Source: Kosmotoga arenicorallina S304
GTDB taxonomy: Bacteria; Thermotogota; Thermotogae; Petrotogales; Kosmotogaceae
Assembly: GCF_001636545.1 (NCBI RefSeq)
Contig: NZ_JFHK01000004.1
Coordinates: forward strand, 1 to 64,000
DNA: 64,000 nt
Direction of reading: 5' to 3'
Both the position numbers and the translations under genes were made by a program. Of this stretch, positions 1 to 8,113 are shown piece after piece. Numbering within the stretch: the first letter of the stretch is position 1; every line of letters begins with the position of its first letter. The notes under the pieces are model-generated. The model made no database searches, was not told the origin of the DNA, and saw only the letters and a list, made by a program, of their open reading frames with translations.

Positions 1-125
1 AGCGGGAAACGTGCTCCAAGACGAGGCCTCTCAGGGTCGTTCGAGAAGAGGACGTAGATAGGCCGGAGGTGTAAGCCCTGCGAGGGGTTGAGCCGACCGG
101 TACTAATAACCCGAATCCTTTACCT
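1..125 (+). rRNA. 23S ribosomal RNA, 3' end (partial)
   Basis: The first bases match the conserved 3' end of bacterial 23S rRNA, including the segment around 60-105 (GGCCGGAGGTGTAAGCC ... GAGCCGACCGGTACTAATA). The gene enters from outside the window. The exact 3' end is uncertain by about 10 bases. It is followed after about 30 bases by 5S rRNA, the usual 23S-5S order. Confidence 0.96.
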
Positions 126-157
126 TCACCTGTGCACCTTTGAGTGAGCTGAGATAT

Positions 158-276
158 CCTGGGTGCAGATACCGGAGTGGGAAACACCCGGATCCATCCC
201 GAACCCGGCCGTTAAGCCACTTCGGGCCGATGGTAGTGCGGGGGGGAGCCCCGTGCGAGAGTAGGTAGTGCCCAGG
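158..276 (+). rRNA. 5S ribosomal RNA
   Basis: About 119 nt. The ends pair (CCTGGG at 158-163 with CCCAGG at 271-276), and the interior carries the conserved 5S core (ATCCATCCCGAACCCGG and GTAAGCCACTTCGGG-like segment, GAGAGTAGGT near the 3' end). It lies directly after 23S rRNA and before a strong terminator, so it is the last gene of an rRNA operon. Confidence 0.97.
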
Positions 277-285
277 GTTTTATGG

Positions 286-316
286 AAAAAGGGAGAGCGT
301 TATGCTCTCCCTTTTT
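286..316 (+). terminator. Terminator of the rRNA operon
   Basis: Perfect stem GGGAGAGC / GCTCTCCC with a 5-nt loop, preceded by an A-run and followed by TTTTT, ten bases after 5S. A classic intrinsic terminator, possibly bidirectional. Confidence 0.93.
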
Positions 317-367
317 CGTTGTGGGTTGTAGGTTGTTTGAAAAGCCGAGTAACGTGCTTTGAGGAAC

Positions 368-518
368 GACAGTTGATAATACGACAGCTGGTGATACGAC
401 GCTTGCAGAGGCTGACAGCTGATGGAGCGACTGTTGATAGTACGACGATTGATGGGGCGACAATTGATGGAGCGACGCTCACGAGGTTGACAAATGGTAA
501 TACGACTGTTGGTGGAAC
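368..518. repeat. 15-bp tandem array, copy 1 (10 units)
   Basis: Ten contiguous units of 15 bp (one of 16), each starting GAC and averaging GACARTTGATRRWRC, beginning at 368, 383, 398, 414, 429, 444, 459, 474, 489 and 504. Units are diverged rather than identical, so the array is old or mosaic. There are no spacers, which rules out CRISPR. Confidence 0.9.
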
Positions 519-618
519 GACATTCAGTTCGTTGTTGGTTGTAGGTTGCTTGAAAAGCCGAGTAACGTAATTCGAGTTACGAGAGCTGAGAATCGAGAAA
601 ATCGATAAAAATGGCTAT

Positions 619-693
619 GCTGATCTTCGCTCAGGTTATGCGTGACTCCTCACGGCTGTTCATTCCTCCGGAATGGCTATGCGCCTGCGGCGG
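619..693. repeat. String of four small inverted repeats, copy 1
   Basis: Four short hairpins follow each other: CTGAT-CTTCG-CTCAG at 620-634, GTGA-CTCC-TCAC at 642-653, ATTCC-TCC-GGAAT at 662-674 and CGCC-TGC-GGCG at 682-692. The block is matched by 1779-1853. Between the copies one base pair of the first hairpin changes on both sides (A-T here, G-C in copy 2), which suggests that the fold is kept. Confidence 0.75.
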
Positions 694-747
694 AAAAGTG
701 CCGAGTTACGTTATTCGAGTTACGAGAGCTGAGAACCGTCTCTCCTT

Positions 748-818
748 ACTCATAACTCTTATCTCATAATTCATAACTAATCACTCATAACTCTTATCTC
801 ATAATTCATAACTAAATC
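748..818. repeat. Heptamer repeat array (ATAACTC / ATAATTC)
   Basis: Degenerate 7-bp repeats of the ATAACTC, ATAATTC and TTATCTC type, ending at the stop codon of the YgjP-type gene at 819. Similar arrays lie at 1911-2008 and 21027-21065. Confidence 0.85.
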
Positions 819-1490
819 TCAAAGTCTCAACATATACCCGTTTTCTCTCAACCATAGTCTATGAAGTGCGTAATCGGGCATTAGCATTTTTACTTTATGC
901 CAGAACTCTCTTGAGTGATTTTTTACTTCGAGATGGACGAGCTCGTGGATAACTACATAGTCTATTACTGGCAATGGTGCCATAACCAGACGCCAGGAAA
1001 AATTCAGATTCCCTTTAGAAGAACATGATCCCCATCTTTTCTGAGCATTTGTGATTCTTACCTTGTTATACATGTAACCAAATCTTTGGGCATACAGGTT
1101 TACCCTTTCGGAGATTTTTTCGTACGCTTTTTGCCAGTACCATTTTATAAATATTTGCTTCGCATCTGGCAGATACTTTTTAGATAAGCTGAATACATCG
1201 TCGAGTTTCAAAGGGACCTCCTGCCCATCAACTATTGCCAGCTTGAAGGATTTCCCCAGATATAAAAAGCCTTCACCATTTACAAATTCTTTTTTTGAAA
1301 ACTTTGGGTCTCTTTTCTGGATTTCGCTTTTCTTTCTTTCAATCCATTTTTTATGCCTTAAAACAACCCTTTTTATAGTTTCATCGCTAACATAGAAAGG
1401 TGCCCTGACTACCAAAGTGGCATCGTCCGTAATCTGGAGAGCGATGGTTTTTCTTTTTGTTCGCACTATTTTATCAATCTTGATGTCCAT
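819..1490 (-). CDS. YgjP/SprT-like zinc metallopeptidase (M48, DUF45)
   Basis: About 223 aa. The family is the YgjP-like metallopeptidase domain. The C-terminal part holds the zinc site HELVH followed by the third ligand region NHSREFWHK, plus the family's RWGSCSSKG and the LNFSWRLVMAP stretch. No signal peptide, so probably cytoplasmic. The substrate of this family is not established. I start at 1490 (MDIKID) because GGAG lies 8 nt upstream of that ATG but only 2 nt before the ATG at 1496. The gene stands alone between two copies of a mosaic repeat; copy 2 starts just upstream of its start codon, so its promoter must lie inside repeat DNA, and the stop codon abuts a heptamer array. Confidence 0.88.
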   Translation of the reverse strand: MDIKIDKIVRTKRKTIALQITDDATLVVRAPFYVSDETIKRVVLRHKKWIERKKSEIQKRDPKFSKKEFVNGEGFLYLGKSFKLAIVDGQEVPLKLDDVFSLSKKYLPDAKQIFIKWYWQKAYEKISERVNLYAQRFGYMYNKVRITNAQKRWGSCSSKGNLNFSWRLVMAPLPVIDYVVIHELVHLEVKNHSREFWHKVKMLMPDYALHRLWLRENGYMLRL

Positions 1491-1583
1491 GTGCATTACT
1501 CCTATCTTGGGAATCGAGAACGACGTTCAGTCCGTTGTTGGTTGTGGGTTGCTTGAAAAGCCGAGTAACGTGCTTTGAGGAAC

Positions 1584-1734
1584 GACAGTTGATAATGCGA
1601 CTGCTGGTGATACGACAGTTGATGAGACGACGCTTGCAGAGGCTGACAGCTGATGGAGCGACAGTTGATAATACGACAACTGTTGGAGCGACAATTGGTG
1701 ATACGACAATTGATGGTACGAGGGTTGCCAACGC
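1584..1734. repeat. 15-bp tandem array, copy 2 (about 10 units)
   Basis: Units begin at about 1584, 1599, 1614, 1629 (16 bp), 1645, 1660, 1675, 1690, 1705 and 1720, with the GACARTTGATRRWRC pattern of copy 1. The odd 16-bp unit GACGCTTGCAGAGGCT is identical in both copies (398 and 1629), but lies third in one and fourth in the other, so unit number changes by gain or loss. Confidence 0.9.
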
Positions 1735-1778
1735 TGATAAATAGCCGAAAATCTGAGAGAATGAATGAAAACGCAGTG

Positions 1779-1853
1779 CTGGGATTCGCCCAGGTAATGC
1801 GTGACTTTGTCACGGCTTTGCATTCCTCCGGAATGGCTATGCGCCTGCGGCGG
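1779..1853. repeat. String of four small inverted repeats, copy 2
   Basis: CTGGG-ATTCG-CCCAG at 1779-1793, GTGAC-TTT-GTCAC at 1801-1813, ATTCC-TCC-GGAAT at 1822-1834 and CGCC-TGC-GGCG at 1842-1852. Stems one and two are longer than in copy 1. See the paired entry at 619-693. Confidence 0.75.
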
Positions 1854-1910
1854 ATAAGAGCTGAGTTACGAGAAACCGAGAGTTCGAGAAAAAGCAACCA
1901 AGAACCTGCT

Positions 1911-2008
1911 CTCGTTACTCATAACTCATAATTCATAACTTTGAACTCATAACTCTCATCTCATAATTCATAACTCTTATCTCATAACTCATAATTCATA
2001 ACTCTTAA
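1911..2008. repeat. Heptamer repeat array
   Basis: A run of ATAACTC, ATAATTC and close variants, ending at the stop codon of ybjQ (2009). It therefore forms the 3' untranslated end of that gene, as the array at 748-818 does for the YgjP gene. Confidence 0.85.
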
Positions 2009-2329
2009 CTATTCTTTTTTCAGCTTAACCGCCGTTCCGTAGGCAACCATTTCAGCGGCACCGGACATAACCGCTGAGCTTCCAAGCCTGAAGGCGACTA
2101 TGGCATCGGCATTCATTTTTTCAGCCTCGTCAATCATGCGTTGAATTGCAATATTTCTCGCTTCTGTCAGCATTTCCGTATATCCTTTTATTTCGCCCCC
2201 TGCAAGGGTTTTGAAAGCGGCAGCAATGTCTCTCCCCATGTGCTTCGATCTCACCGTGTTTCCAATTACAATACCCAGAACCTCTGAAATTTCATGTCCC
2301 GGAACATTATCCGTGGTTACCACAATCAT
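2009..2329 (-). CDS. YbjQ family (UPF0145) protein
   Basis: 106 aa. Matches the YbjQ/UPF0145 family throughout: TTDNVPGHEI at the N-terminus, GEIKGYTEML in the middle, EAEKMNADAIVAFR and the AYGTAVKL end. Family members form small pentameric rings; their role is not settled. I start at the second Met (2329), since AGGAGGG lies about 7 nt upstream of it and overlaps the space before the first Met. Downstream of the ABC permease gene by 11 nt, so probably in one transcript with it. Confidence 0.88.
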   Translation of the reverse strand: MIVVTTDNVPGHEISEVLGIVIGNTVRSKHMGRDIAAAFKTLAGGEIKGYTEMLTEARNIAIQRMIDEAEKMNADAIVAFRLGSSAVMSGAAEMVAYGTAVKLKKE

Positions 2330-2340
2330 GCCCATCCCTC

Positions 2341-3096
2341 CTATATTTCTTTATTTTTGAATGCAAGATATCCTGAAAAGAGCAAAACAATTGATACAAC
2401 AATCAATGCAACCGTGTATGGAATATCTACCTCACCATAGTTGAAAATATTTATCCCAAGAATGTAGCGATATGTATTAAGAAAGCCCAGCGATTTCAAT
2501 AACCCCAGCACAGTGGTCAGGGCTAGCACTCCGAGGGAAGCGAGTATGGGCTTCACCTGATCATTGAACAGGACTGAAAAGAAAAGAGTAGCGCTGAACC
2601 AGAGTGTTCCGCCAGTTAAAACAGAAATTGTGAACATAGGGACTCCGTCGTTGATGAAATCTTTCCCTACTATGAAGGAATAAAGTGTCGGAAGCATCGA
2701 AAGCAACAACAATGACGAAAAAAGTGCGACAATCCCTGAGACTGTTTTGTTTATGAAAACCCTGAGCCTGCTCTGGCGTGCGAGTAAAAATTCCATTGTA
2801 CCGTTTTCGGTTTCCCTTGAAAACAGAGGAAAAGCAAGTACTATTGCGATTATAGGTACGAGCTGGCCAAAGTTTTTCCCAAACCACTGTGAATACATGT
2901 AAAAGCTCCAGTTCGCAAGCATTTGTGAATATCCAGGGCCAACGAATTTTTCATATAGCTGATTTGAACTTCTTTCAAGGTTTTTCAGGCTTTCCACGGC
3001 ATAATTTTGTAAAGGTGCAATTAGCAGAAAAAGTGCCAGCATGATGAAAAACAGCACTAAAGCTCGAAATCTCATATCGTAGAATTCTTTTTTCAT
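2341..3096 (-). CDS. ABC-2 type transporter permease
   Basis: 251 aa with about six hydrophobic segments. The first membrane span (about residues 11-30) is followed by a long outside loop, then PLFSRETENGTMEFLLARQ, the short cytoplasmic motif typical of ABC-2 exporters with a separate ATPase. Its start overlaps the stop of the ATPase gene by 4 nt, so the two form one exporter. Substrate unknown; such pairs often export peptides or antibiotics. Confidence 0.85.
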   Translation of the reverse strand: MKKEFYDMRFRALVLFFIMLALFLLIAPLQNYAVESLKNLERSSNQLYEKFVGPGYSQMLANWSFYMYSQWFGKNFGQLVPIIAIVLAFPLFSRETENGTMEFLLARQSRLRVFINKTVSGIVALFSSLLLLSMLPTLYSFIVGKDFINDGVPMFTISVLTGGTLWFSATLFFSVLFNDQVKPILASLGVLALTTVLGLLKSLGFLNTYRYILGINIFNYGEVDIPYTVALIVVSIVLLFSGYLAFKNKEI

Positions 3097-3875
3097 TGCA
3101 CATCACCCTTTATTACAGCTTCAAAGACCGCTTCAAATGGGGCAGGTTCGTAGTCTTGTATCTCTTCTTTTCGTTTCACTATATAGATGTCTTCGGTTTC
3201 TGTGCTTTTCCAGAGATAACCTCCTGCTTTCTTTCCTTTTTCAACTTTTATAACCGCATAGCTTTTGATGAGCTCGCCTTTTTGTCCTATTTCAAGTATT
3301 TTCCCCTTTTTCATTATCGCAATGCTGTCTGCGAGTTTTTCCACTTCTGATAGTATGTGACTTGTATACAGTATAGTTTTGCCAGACTGTGAGAGATCTT
3401 TTATAAGCTTTAAAGCTTGTGAACGCATTATTGGATCCAATCCCCAGGTAGGTTCATCCATGATATATAAATTGGCATCTTGTGAAAAAACAAGCGCAAG
3501 ATATAAGAGGGTTAGCATACCACGTGAGAGATTGGAGATTTTTTCTCTCAGGTCAATATTGAATTCTTTTACCAGAGATATTGCCTTTTCTACATTCAGG
3601 CCCTCTGTCAATTCTCCGGCAAAGGTAATTAGCTTTTCAACTCTGTATGATGGATATAGGTTCTTCTCTTCAGGCAAATACGCCACAGGGCCCTCAAAGC
3701 TCACTTTTCCAGCGTTCTTTTTTCTCAGCCTGAGAATACATTTGAGCGTTGTCGTTTTTCCAGCGCCATTTGGACCAAGTAAAGCGAATACTTCCCCATC
3801 TTTTATTTCAAATGAGATATTGTCAACTGCTATATTGTAGCCATAGGACTTTTTTAAGTTTTCTACTCTGAGCAT
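3093..3875 (-). CDS. ABC transporter ATP-binding protein
   Basis: 260 aa. Walker A GPNGAGKTT, a Q-loop in VAYLPEEKNLYPS, a signature LSRGML (in place of LSGGQ), Walker B LYIMDEPTWGLDP and the switch His in TSHIL. The family is the ABC-2 exporter ATPase group with an extra C-terminal part after about residue 210. Coupled to the permease at 2341. Ribosome site GGAGGG sits correctly before the ATG. Confidence 0.92.
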   Translation of the reverse strand: MLRVENLKKSYGYNIAVDNISFEIKDGEVFALLGPNGAGKTTTLKCILRLRKKNAGKVSFEGPVAYLPEEKNLYPSYRVEKLITFAGELTEGLNVEKAISLVKEFNIDLREKISNLSRGMLTLLYLALVFSQDANLYIMDEPTWGLDPIMRSQALKLIKDLSQSGKTILYTSHILSEVEKLADSIAIMKKGKILEIGQKGELIKSYAVIKVEKGKKAGGYLWKSTETEDIYIVKRKEEIQDYEPAPFEAVFEAVIKGDVQ

Positions 3876-3979
3876 ATTGTTCCCTCCACGTAATTCCCTA
3901 TATTAGTATTTTAGCAAAATTCTATGCTTGAGCCTAAAGACTTGATAGCTGAGGCAGCTTTCGGCATAAAATAAGAAGT

Positions 3980-5203
3980 TTAGTTCATTCTTTTGAGGGC
4001 ATCATTTTTAAAGCTCAGATAGTCTGAATAGTTTTCAACTGTGCTCGGGTTCTGTAAGGGGAAAGGAAGCGACTCGACAACGGTTTTTGTAATCGCGTGG
4101 GTAAAAAATATGCCTTTTTTCGTTAAATGACCACTATTGCAATAACCTGTTGCTTTTAGTAGCTTTATGTAGTATTTTATGTATTCCGGGAATGAGTCGC
4201 TGGGTTCACACTTAAGGTCATAAATCATTCTTGCGAATTTTCTCCAATCATCTGTTGCTTTGGTTTTTGGAGCTATAAACGCCATTTTTTTGCCGTTTTT
4301 TATTGCAAAGACATACGAAAAGAGATCCGGGTTTACAATCTTATAGCCTTCTCCAGTTGAAAAGGTAGCGGGTCCAAATCCAGCATAATCTTCGATGAGC
4401 TCGTCCCTTGAAGAGTCGTACAGTTCATCCCCCCTGGTAAAGACCCAAACTCCCTTTCTGGTATATTCACTGGAAATTAGCAGTTCAGCGGCTTGCTCAA
4501 TGAACCTGAATTGGGTTTTCTCTGGAAGTGTTGATCTTCCATTATTTCGAATGCTCATATAGGGATAAATCGTCACCTGATCAGGTTGTATATTGGAAAT
4601 TTCTGAAATATCCCCGATAAAGACTTTTTCAGTTTGCCCGGGTAATCCCACCATAAGATCAACGTTTATCCACAGTCCCAGTTTTTTCGCCGTCTCTATG
4701 ATTTCTTTATAGCTCATCTTTTTATCATCCGTTCGACCTGTGAGATTGCTTACTTTTTTTGAGAAGCTCTCTATCCCCACGCTTATCTTGGTAAAACCGA
4801 TTTTTTCCAATCCAGCTAAATAATCTTTTGTAAGTAAAGATGGCAGCAATTCAATCCCCATGTTCTCGATTTTGACCTTTGAGGAGAGCAAGTTAACGAT
4901 TTTGGATAACTCTTCTAGTGACAATGTGTTTGGCGTTCCACCTCCAAAATACACCCACTTAGCTACACCACTAATGTCTGCATCTTCTATTTCAGTTAAA
5001 AGTGTTTTTAAATACAGCTCTTTTAGCCTTTGAGTGTATATTTCTTTGTAAAAGGGGCAAAAGGAACATTTGGAATAACAGAAAGGAACGTGTAGATAGA
5101 CGCCAAAGCTCCCTTTGAAGCTAATGGGTTTTAACTCCTGAAAGCGGTATATAGTTTTTTTGAAGGATCTGCTCATCATTTTTTTACTCAGGAAAGTGAG
5201 CAC
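3980..5203 (-). CDS. HemW/HutW-like radical SAM protein
   Basis: About 407 aa. The iron-sulfur motif CYSKCSFC (CxxxCxxC) follows YLHVPF, with the SAM-binding GGGTPN and the family's VDLMVGLPGQT; a winged-helix-like C-terminal part carries the GIFFTHA segment. This places it with coproporphyrinogen-oxidase-like proteins: HemW (heme chaperone) or the HutW/ChuW anaerobic heme-degrading group, to which CSFCPFY is similar. I cannot decide between these, and true HemN activity is unlikely. No heme genes are nearby. I prefer the GTG at 5203 because GGGAG lies 8 nt upstream of it, whereas the GTG at 5212 abuts that site. Confidence 0.8.
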   Translation of the reverse strand: MLTFLSKKMMSRSFKKTIYRFQELKPISFKGSFGVYLHVPFCYSKCSFCPFYKEIYTQRLKELYLKTLLTEIEDADISGVAKWVYFGGGTPNTLSLEELSKIVNLLSSKVKIENMGIELLPSLLTKDYLAGLEKIGFTKISVGIESFSKKVSNLTGRTDDKKMSYKEIIETAKKLGLWINVDLMVGLPGQTEKVFIGDISEISNIQPDQVTIYPYMSIRNNGRSTLPEKTQFRFIEQAAELLISSEYTRKGVWVFTRGDELYDSSRDELIEDYAGFGPATFSTGEGYKIVNPDLFSYVFAIKNGKKMAFIAPKTKATDDWRKFARMIYDLKCEPSDSFPEYIKYYIKLLKATGYCNSGHLTKKGIFFTHAITKTVVESLPFPLQNPSTVENYSDYLSFKNDALKRMN

Positions 5204-5278
5204 GTTTCTCACTCCCTTTTAGTTTTATTTGCCATATTTATTATACGCTTTTTACATCTGTTCTCTGCTCTTCGTTTT

Positions 5279-6148
5279 TCAGACATTACCAGCAAGAAGC
5301 CACCCGCCAAGGATAACCAGCAGACCCCCTGGAAGTTTTTCGAGCAACTTTTCTTTGAATATCATAGAAGCAAGTATCATCGCAATGATTATCGAAAGGT
5401 TTACTAACGGCTCTACAATACTTAACTCGATGCTTTTAATGGCTATAAGTAACAAAAGATAGGCTGAGCCGTTTATGGCCCCACCAATTAGCATTGGTAT
5501 TGGCTTTTTCTTGAAGGAAAACAGAATAAGCCTATCTTTTCTCTTTAGGCGTAAAAGAATGAAAAAATTAAGAGAAACGATGAAGTAAAGAAGAGTTGCA
5601 TAGATAATTGGATCATATTCGCCGCTAAAGGATTTGTCAATGACCCTGCCTGTTGATTGAAGAACTACACTAACAAACATGAGCTGGCTTGGCCTATCTT
5701 TCAGAATTGCCTTAAGAGACTTTATCGGTGTCGCAGCTCCTTTTAGTATAAATATTCCATACACCATGAGAAAGATTCCCAGTGATTTCACAAGGGTTAT
5801 TTTTTCGCCAAGAAATATTGCAGCGAAGAACAGGATCACAACGGCGTTTAGGCTGCTTATCGGCGTTACAAGTGAAACTTCTCCCGTTGCAATTGAAGAG
5901 ACATATGCAAAGGAGCTAAAGCTATAAAGCAAAGCGCTTATAATGCAGGGCAAAAGAAAATGCCAGTTATTTACTTCACCTGTAATAGCGAAAGGCAGCA
6001 GCACAAAAGCACCGATGAAAAAGAAAAGAAAGCTGGCAACGAGGTTCTTGTAAAAATTTCCAGTTTCATCTCCCATGAATTTCAAAACGATTTTTTCAAG
6101 AGCCAAAAGCAAAATTCTGTTAATTAAAGCGAACAGTGGCAGTCCCAT
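5279..6148 (-). CDS. EamA/DMT-type membrane permease
   Basis: 289 aa, about ten predicted membrane spans in two halves, with the EamA signature SLVTPISSLNAVVILFFAA in half one and SIVEPLVNLSIIIAMILAS in half two. Drug/metabolite transporter superfamily; substrate not predictable. Unrelated in detail to the second DMT gene at 19541. Confidence 0.85.
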   Translation of the reverse strand: MGLPLFALINRILLLALEKIVLKFMGDETGNFYKNLVASFLFFFIGAFVLLPFAITGEVNNWHFLLPCIISALLYSFSSFAYVSSIATGEVSLVTPISSLNAVVILFFAAIFLGEKITLVKSLGIFLMVYGIFILKGAATPIKSLKAILKDRPSQLMFVSVVLQSTGRVIDKSFSGEYDPIIYATLLYFIVSLNFFILLRLKRKDRLILFSFKKKPIPMLIGGAINGSAYLLLLIAIKSIELSIVEPLVNLSIIIAMILASMIFKEKLLEKLPGGLLVILGGWLLAGNV

Positions 6149-6164
6149 TCTCTCTTTTCGAAAA

Positions 6165-6821
6165 TTACTGAATATTGTTCAGGGTTTCTATAAGCTTTCT
6201 TAGTTCAGGAGTTCCCATAGAAACCATGTTGAGTATTTCCTCCGGTGAGGCGGCATCATTATAGAACAATTTATTCGCCTCCTGGTCAAGCTTAATCACT
6301 GAGCCCTCAACAGTAAATCCTATAAAGAAACCTTTGGAAATGGAATATGAAAGAATCGCCTGCAACGTGTAATCCACATCTGCAGAAAGATTTCTTCCGA
6401 TGGGCCCTGCGGCAACAGCCACGCTACCTCCCAGAGTTATATTGTCTTTTGTGAAACCAGCGAAACCCGTATCGTTCATTATAAGTAATACGAGCCCGAT
6501 TGTTTGTGCCCCGATTTGTGGTCCATAGCTGACTTTGTATAGCTTCAGGAATAGCGGGCCGTACCACAGATCGTTCTTTTTTCTGAGCACAAAACCTTCG
6601 CCGTATTGTCCCCCTAAAACAAGTCCGGCTTTTAATACATTTGGGAAAAAGGCGATACCTTTTGCCTTTGAAAGAAGCTCCCTAAAGGCACCATTTTCAG
6701 GCATAGAAAGTAGATCGTTAAGTACATTATTAGCATCTTTGAATCTATTCTCCGGTGAGTAAAAACCCATTACAATCACTCCTAACACGATAAAGGTTAT
6801 CAGTAAAACAAGCTTCTTCAT
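6165..6821 (-). CDS. SYLF (Ysc84/DUF500) domain protein, exported
   Basis: 218 aa. An N-terminal signal-like hydrophobic segment (residues 2-20) is followed by a SYLF domain: AKGIAFFPNVLKAGLVLGGQ, YGPQIGAQTIGLVLL, LGGSVAVAAGPIGR and SKGFFIGFTVEG. SYLF proteins bind lipids; bacterial members are often in the envelope. The role here is unknown. Ribosome site AGGTGAGG fits the ATG at 6821. Confidence 0.85.
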   Translation of the reverse strand: MKKLVLLITFIVLGVIVMGFYSPENRFKDANNVLNDLLSMPENGAFRELLSKAKGIAFFPNVLKAGLVLGGQYGEGFVLRKKNDLWYGPLFLKLYKVSYGPQIGAQTIGLVLLIMNDTGFAGFTKDNITLGGSVAVAAGPIGRNLSADVDYTLQAILSYSISKGFFIGFTVEGSVIKLDQEANKLFYNDAASPEEILNMVSMGTPELRKLIETLNNIQ

Positions 6822-6849
6822 AGCATCACCTCACCTTATCATTATAGCC

Positions 6850-8028
6850 TTATTTTAATCGCTTAATGAAAAATATCTGGTTGATGATGCTTGTGATAGA
6901 AAGAAAGACGACAAGAATGCCCATTCCATATAGTCCAGGCCAGATATCGAGGAAATAGCCACTTAGAAGAGGTCCAAGGCCAAAGGAAATTCCTATCATG
7001 GTTTCATGGAGTCCCCCTTGTTTACCATGGTCTTCGTGTGGTGAATTAAGCCCATAAAATATGGCGAAGGTATAAGGGATTGAATAGTTAATTCCCGAAA
7101 AAAGTGCCACAAGCAAAAACGCCCATACTCCAGTACTCATAAAGAACAGTGGAATTGAGAGAGGGAATATCAGTATCAAAAGAAAGGACAGCCCTGGATT
7201 TCCTACCCAAAACCTGAATCGGGTCATGAGAATAAAAGTAAAAAAGACCGCTACATTTCCTGCGACAACAAGAAAACCCGCATTTTCCAGTGATATTCCA
7301 GACATCGATATCAGTTTAGGGAAAAGGCTTATCACAGAGGAAAATACCATTGCCGCAAGTACCAGCGAAAACCTATAAGTCTTACGATAAAGAGCTATTT
7401 TTGGGAAGTCCACTTCTTTGTGCTTTTGAAAAAGTGTTGGGTGCCCCTTGAAAGGGATTCTTTCGCCATATTTATTTGCGTGCCGGTAAACAATAAGTCC
7501 TCCAAGTAAGCTGACTAAAGCGGCTATTATAAAGACCACGAAAGGTTCTTTTTGAATAAAATATGGTCCAAAAGCCATTCCCAGCATGTTCCCGGAACTC
7601 CATGACAGCGTAAATCGGGTTGTAGTCAAGGATGGATCTATTTTTTCAAGTTTTTCTGCCCGCGAAAGCAGCCCTTCAACCAGAGGATAAAAAAGGCCGA
7701 AGTAAGAATACACTGCTATCGCAAAAAGATAAAGGTATAAAAGTGAATTACTGCCATATACAAGCATTCCACTCAAAGAAATCACTGCGAAGAGAAACAT
7801 CGCCGGATGCAGGATTTTCTTATATCCATATTTATCGCCAAGAGAACCCAAAAAAAGGGCTATAAACGTATAAAATAAATAACCGGTGAAATTTATTTTT
7901 CCAATAGTTGAGTAAGGCAATCCCCAATCTGCGGCTATGGTATTTATTGATGAGAAAAGCAGGTATCCCACCATGGAAAATATGGATACCAGGTAATTGA
8001 AGAGATTGAAAAATGAACCTTTTTTCAC
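6850..8028 (-). CDS. MFS transporter
   Basis: About 392 aa with twelve predicted membrane spans. The loop LGSLGDKYGYKK between spans 2 and 3 is the MFS motif A. The C-terminal half carries KQGGLHETMIGISFGLGPL, common in sugar or drug MFS carriers. Substrate unknown. I take the GTG at 8028 (MKKGSFF) because GAGGTG is 6 nt upstream; the longer frame's start lies inside that site. Confidence 0.85.
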   Translation of the reverse strand: MKKGSFFNLFNYLVSIFSMVGYLLFSSINTIAADWGLPYSTIGKINFTGYLFYTFIALFLGSLGDKYGYKKILHPAMFLFAVISLSGMLVYGSNSLLYLYLFAIAVYSYFGLFYPLVEGLLSRAEKLEKIDPSLTTTRFTLSWSSGNMLGMAFGPYFIQKEPFVVFIIAALVSLLGGLIVYRHANKYGERIPFKGHPTLFQKHKEVDFPKIALYRKTYRFSLVLAAMVFSSVISLFPKLISMSGISLENAGFLVVAGNVAVFFTFILMTRFRFWVGNPGLSFLLILIFPLSIPLFFMSTGVWAFLLVALFSGINYSIPYTFAIFYGLNSPHEDHGKQGGLHETMIGISFGLGPLLSGYFLDIWPGLYGMGILVVFLSITSIINQIFFIKRLK

Positions 8029-8067
8029 CCGTTGCACCTCTTTTATATGTTTGAAGTATTATACCAA

Positions 8068-8100
8068 AGAAAAGGGGGAGCCCTGAAGGCCTCCCCCTTT
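8068..8100 (-). terminator. Terminator after the sugar-binding protein gene
   Basis: AAAGGGGGAG at 8071-8080 pairs with CTCCCCCTTT at 8091-8100; on the minus strand this is a GC-rich stem followed by TTTTCTTT, just after the stop at 8114. Confidence 0.8.
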
Positions 8101-8113
8101 ATTGATCCATTAA

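Larger units (their letters stand above)
317..818. repeat. Mosaic repeat element, copy 1
   Basis: About 500 bases without a gene. Contents in order: a module A at 317-360 (GGTTGTTTGAAAAGCCGAG then TAACGT); a 15-bp tandem array at 368-518; a second copy of module A at 521-568; a segment with GAGTTACGAGAGCTGAG, present at about 571 and again at about 715; a string of small hairpins at 619-693; and a heptamer array at 748-818. The same modules in the same order recur at 1501-2008, on the other side of the YgjP-type gene. Short open frames run through both strands of the 15-bp array because 15 is a multiple of three; they have no ribosome sites and I do not call them genes. Confidence 0.85.
1501..2008. 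repeat. Mosaic repeat element, copy 2
   Basis: About 500 bases without a gene. Module A at 1524-1571, 15-bp array at 1584-1734, hairpin string at 1779-1853, a GAGTTACGAGA segment near 1863 and a heptamer array at 1911-2008, the order seen in copy 1 and in direct orientation. Module A extends further upstream as GAACGACGTTCAG, matching GAACGACATTCAG before the internal module at 521. Confidence 0.85.

Noticed and set aside
368-518. CRISPR array
   Set aside because: Units are 15 bp and contiguous with no unique spacers, and there are no cas genes in the window. The heptamer arrays fail for the same reason.
268-570. Open frames on both strands through the 15-bp array, translating as five-residue repeats (for example DGATV / DSTTI)
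   Set aside because: A 15-bp unit keeps three frames open by itself. No ribosome site is seen, the frames cross into rRNA terminator and unique sequence, and both strands are equally open.
1502-1931. Similar frames in the second array, one running into the hairpin and heptamer parts
   Set aside because: Same cause; no ribosome site and no similarity beyond the repeat itself.
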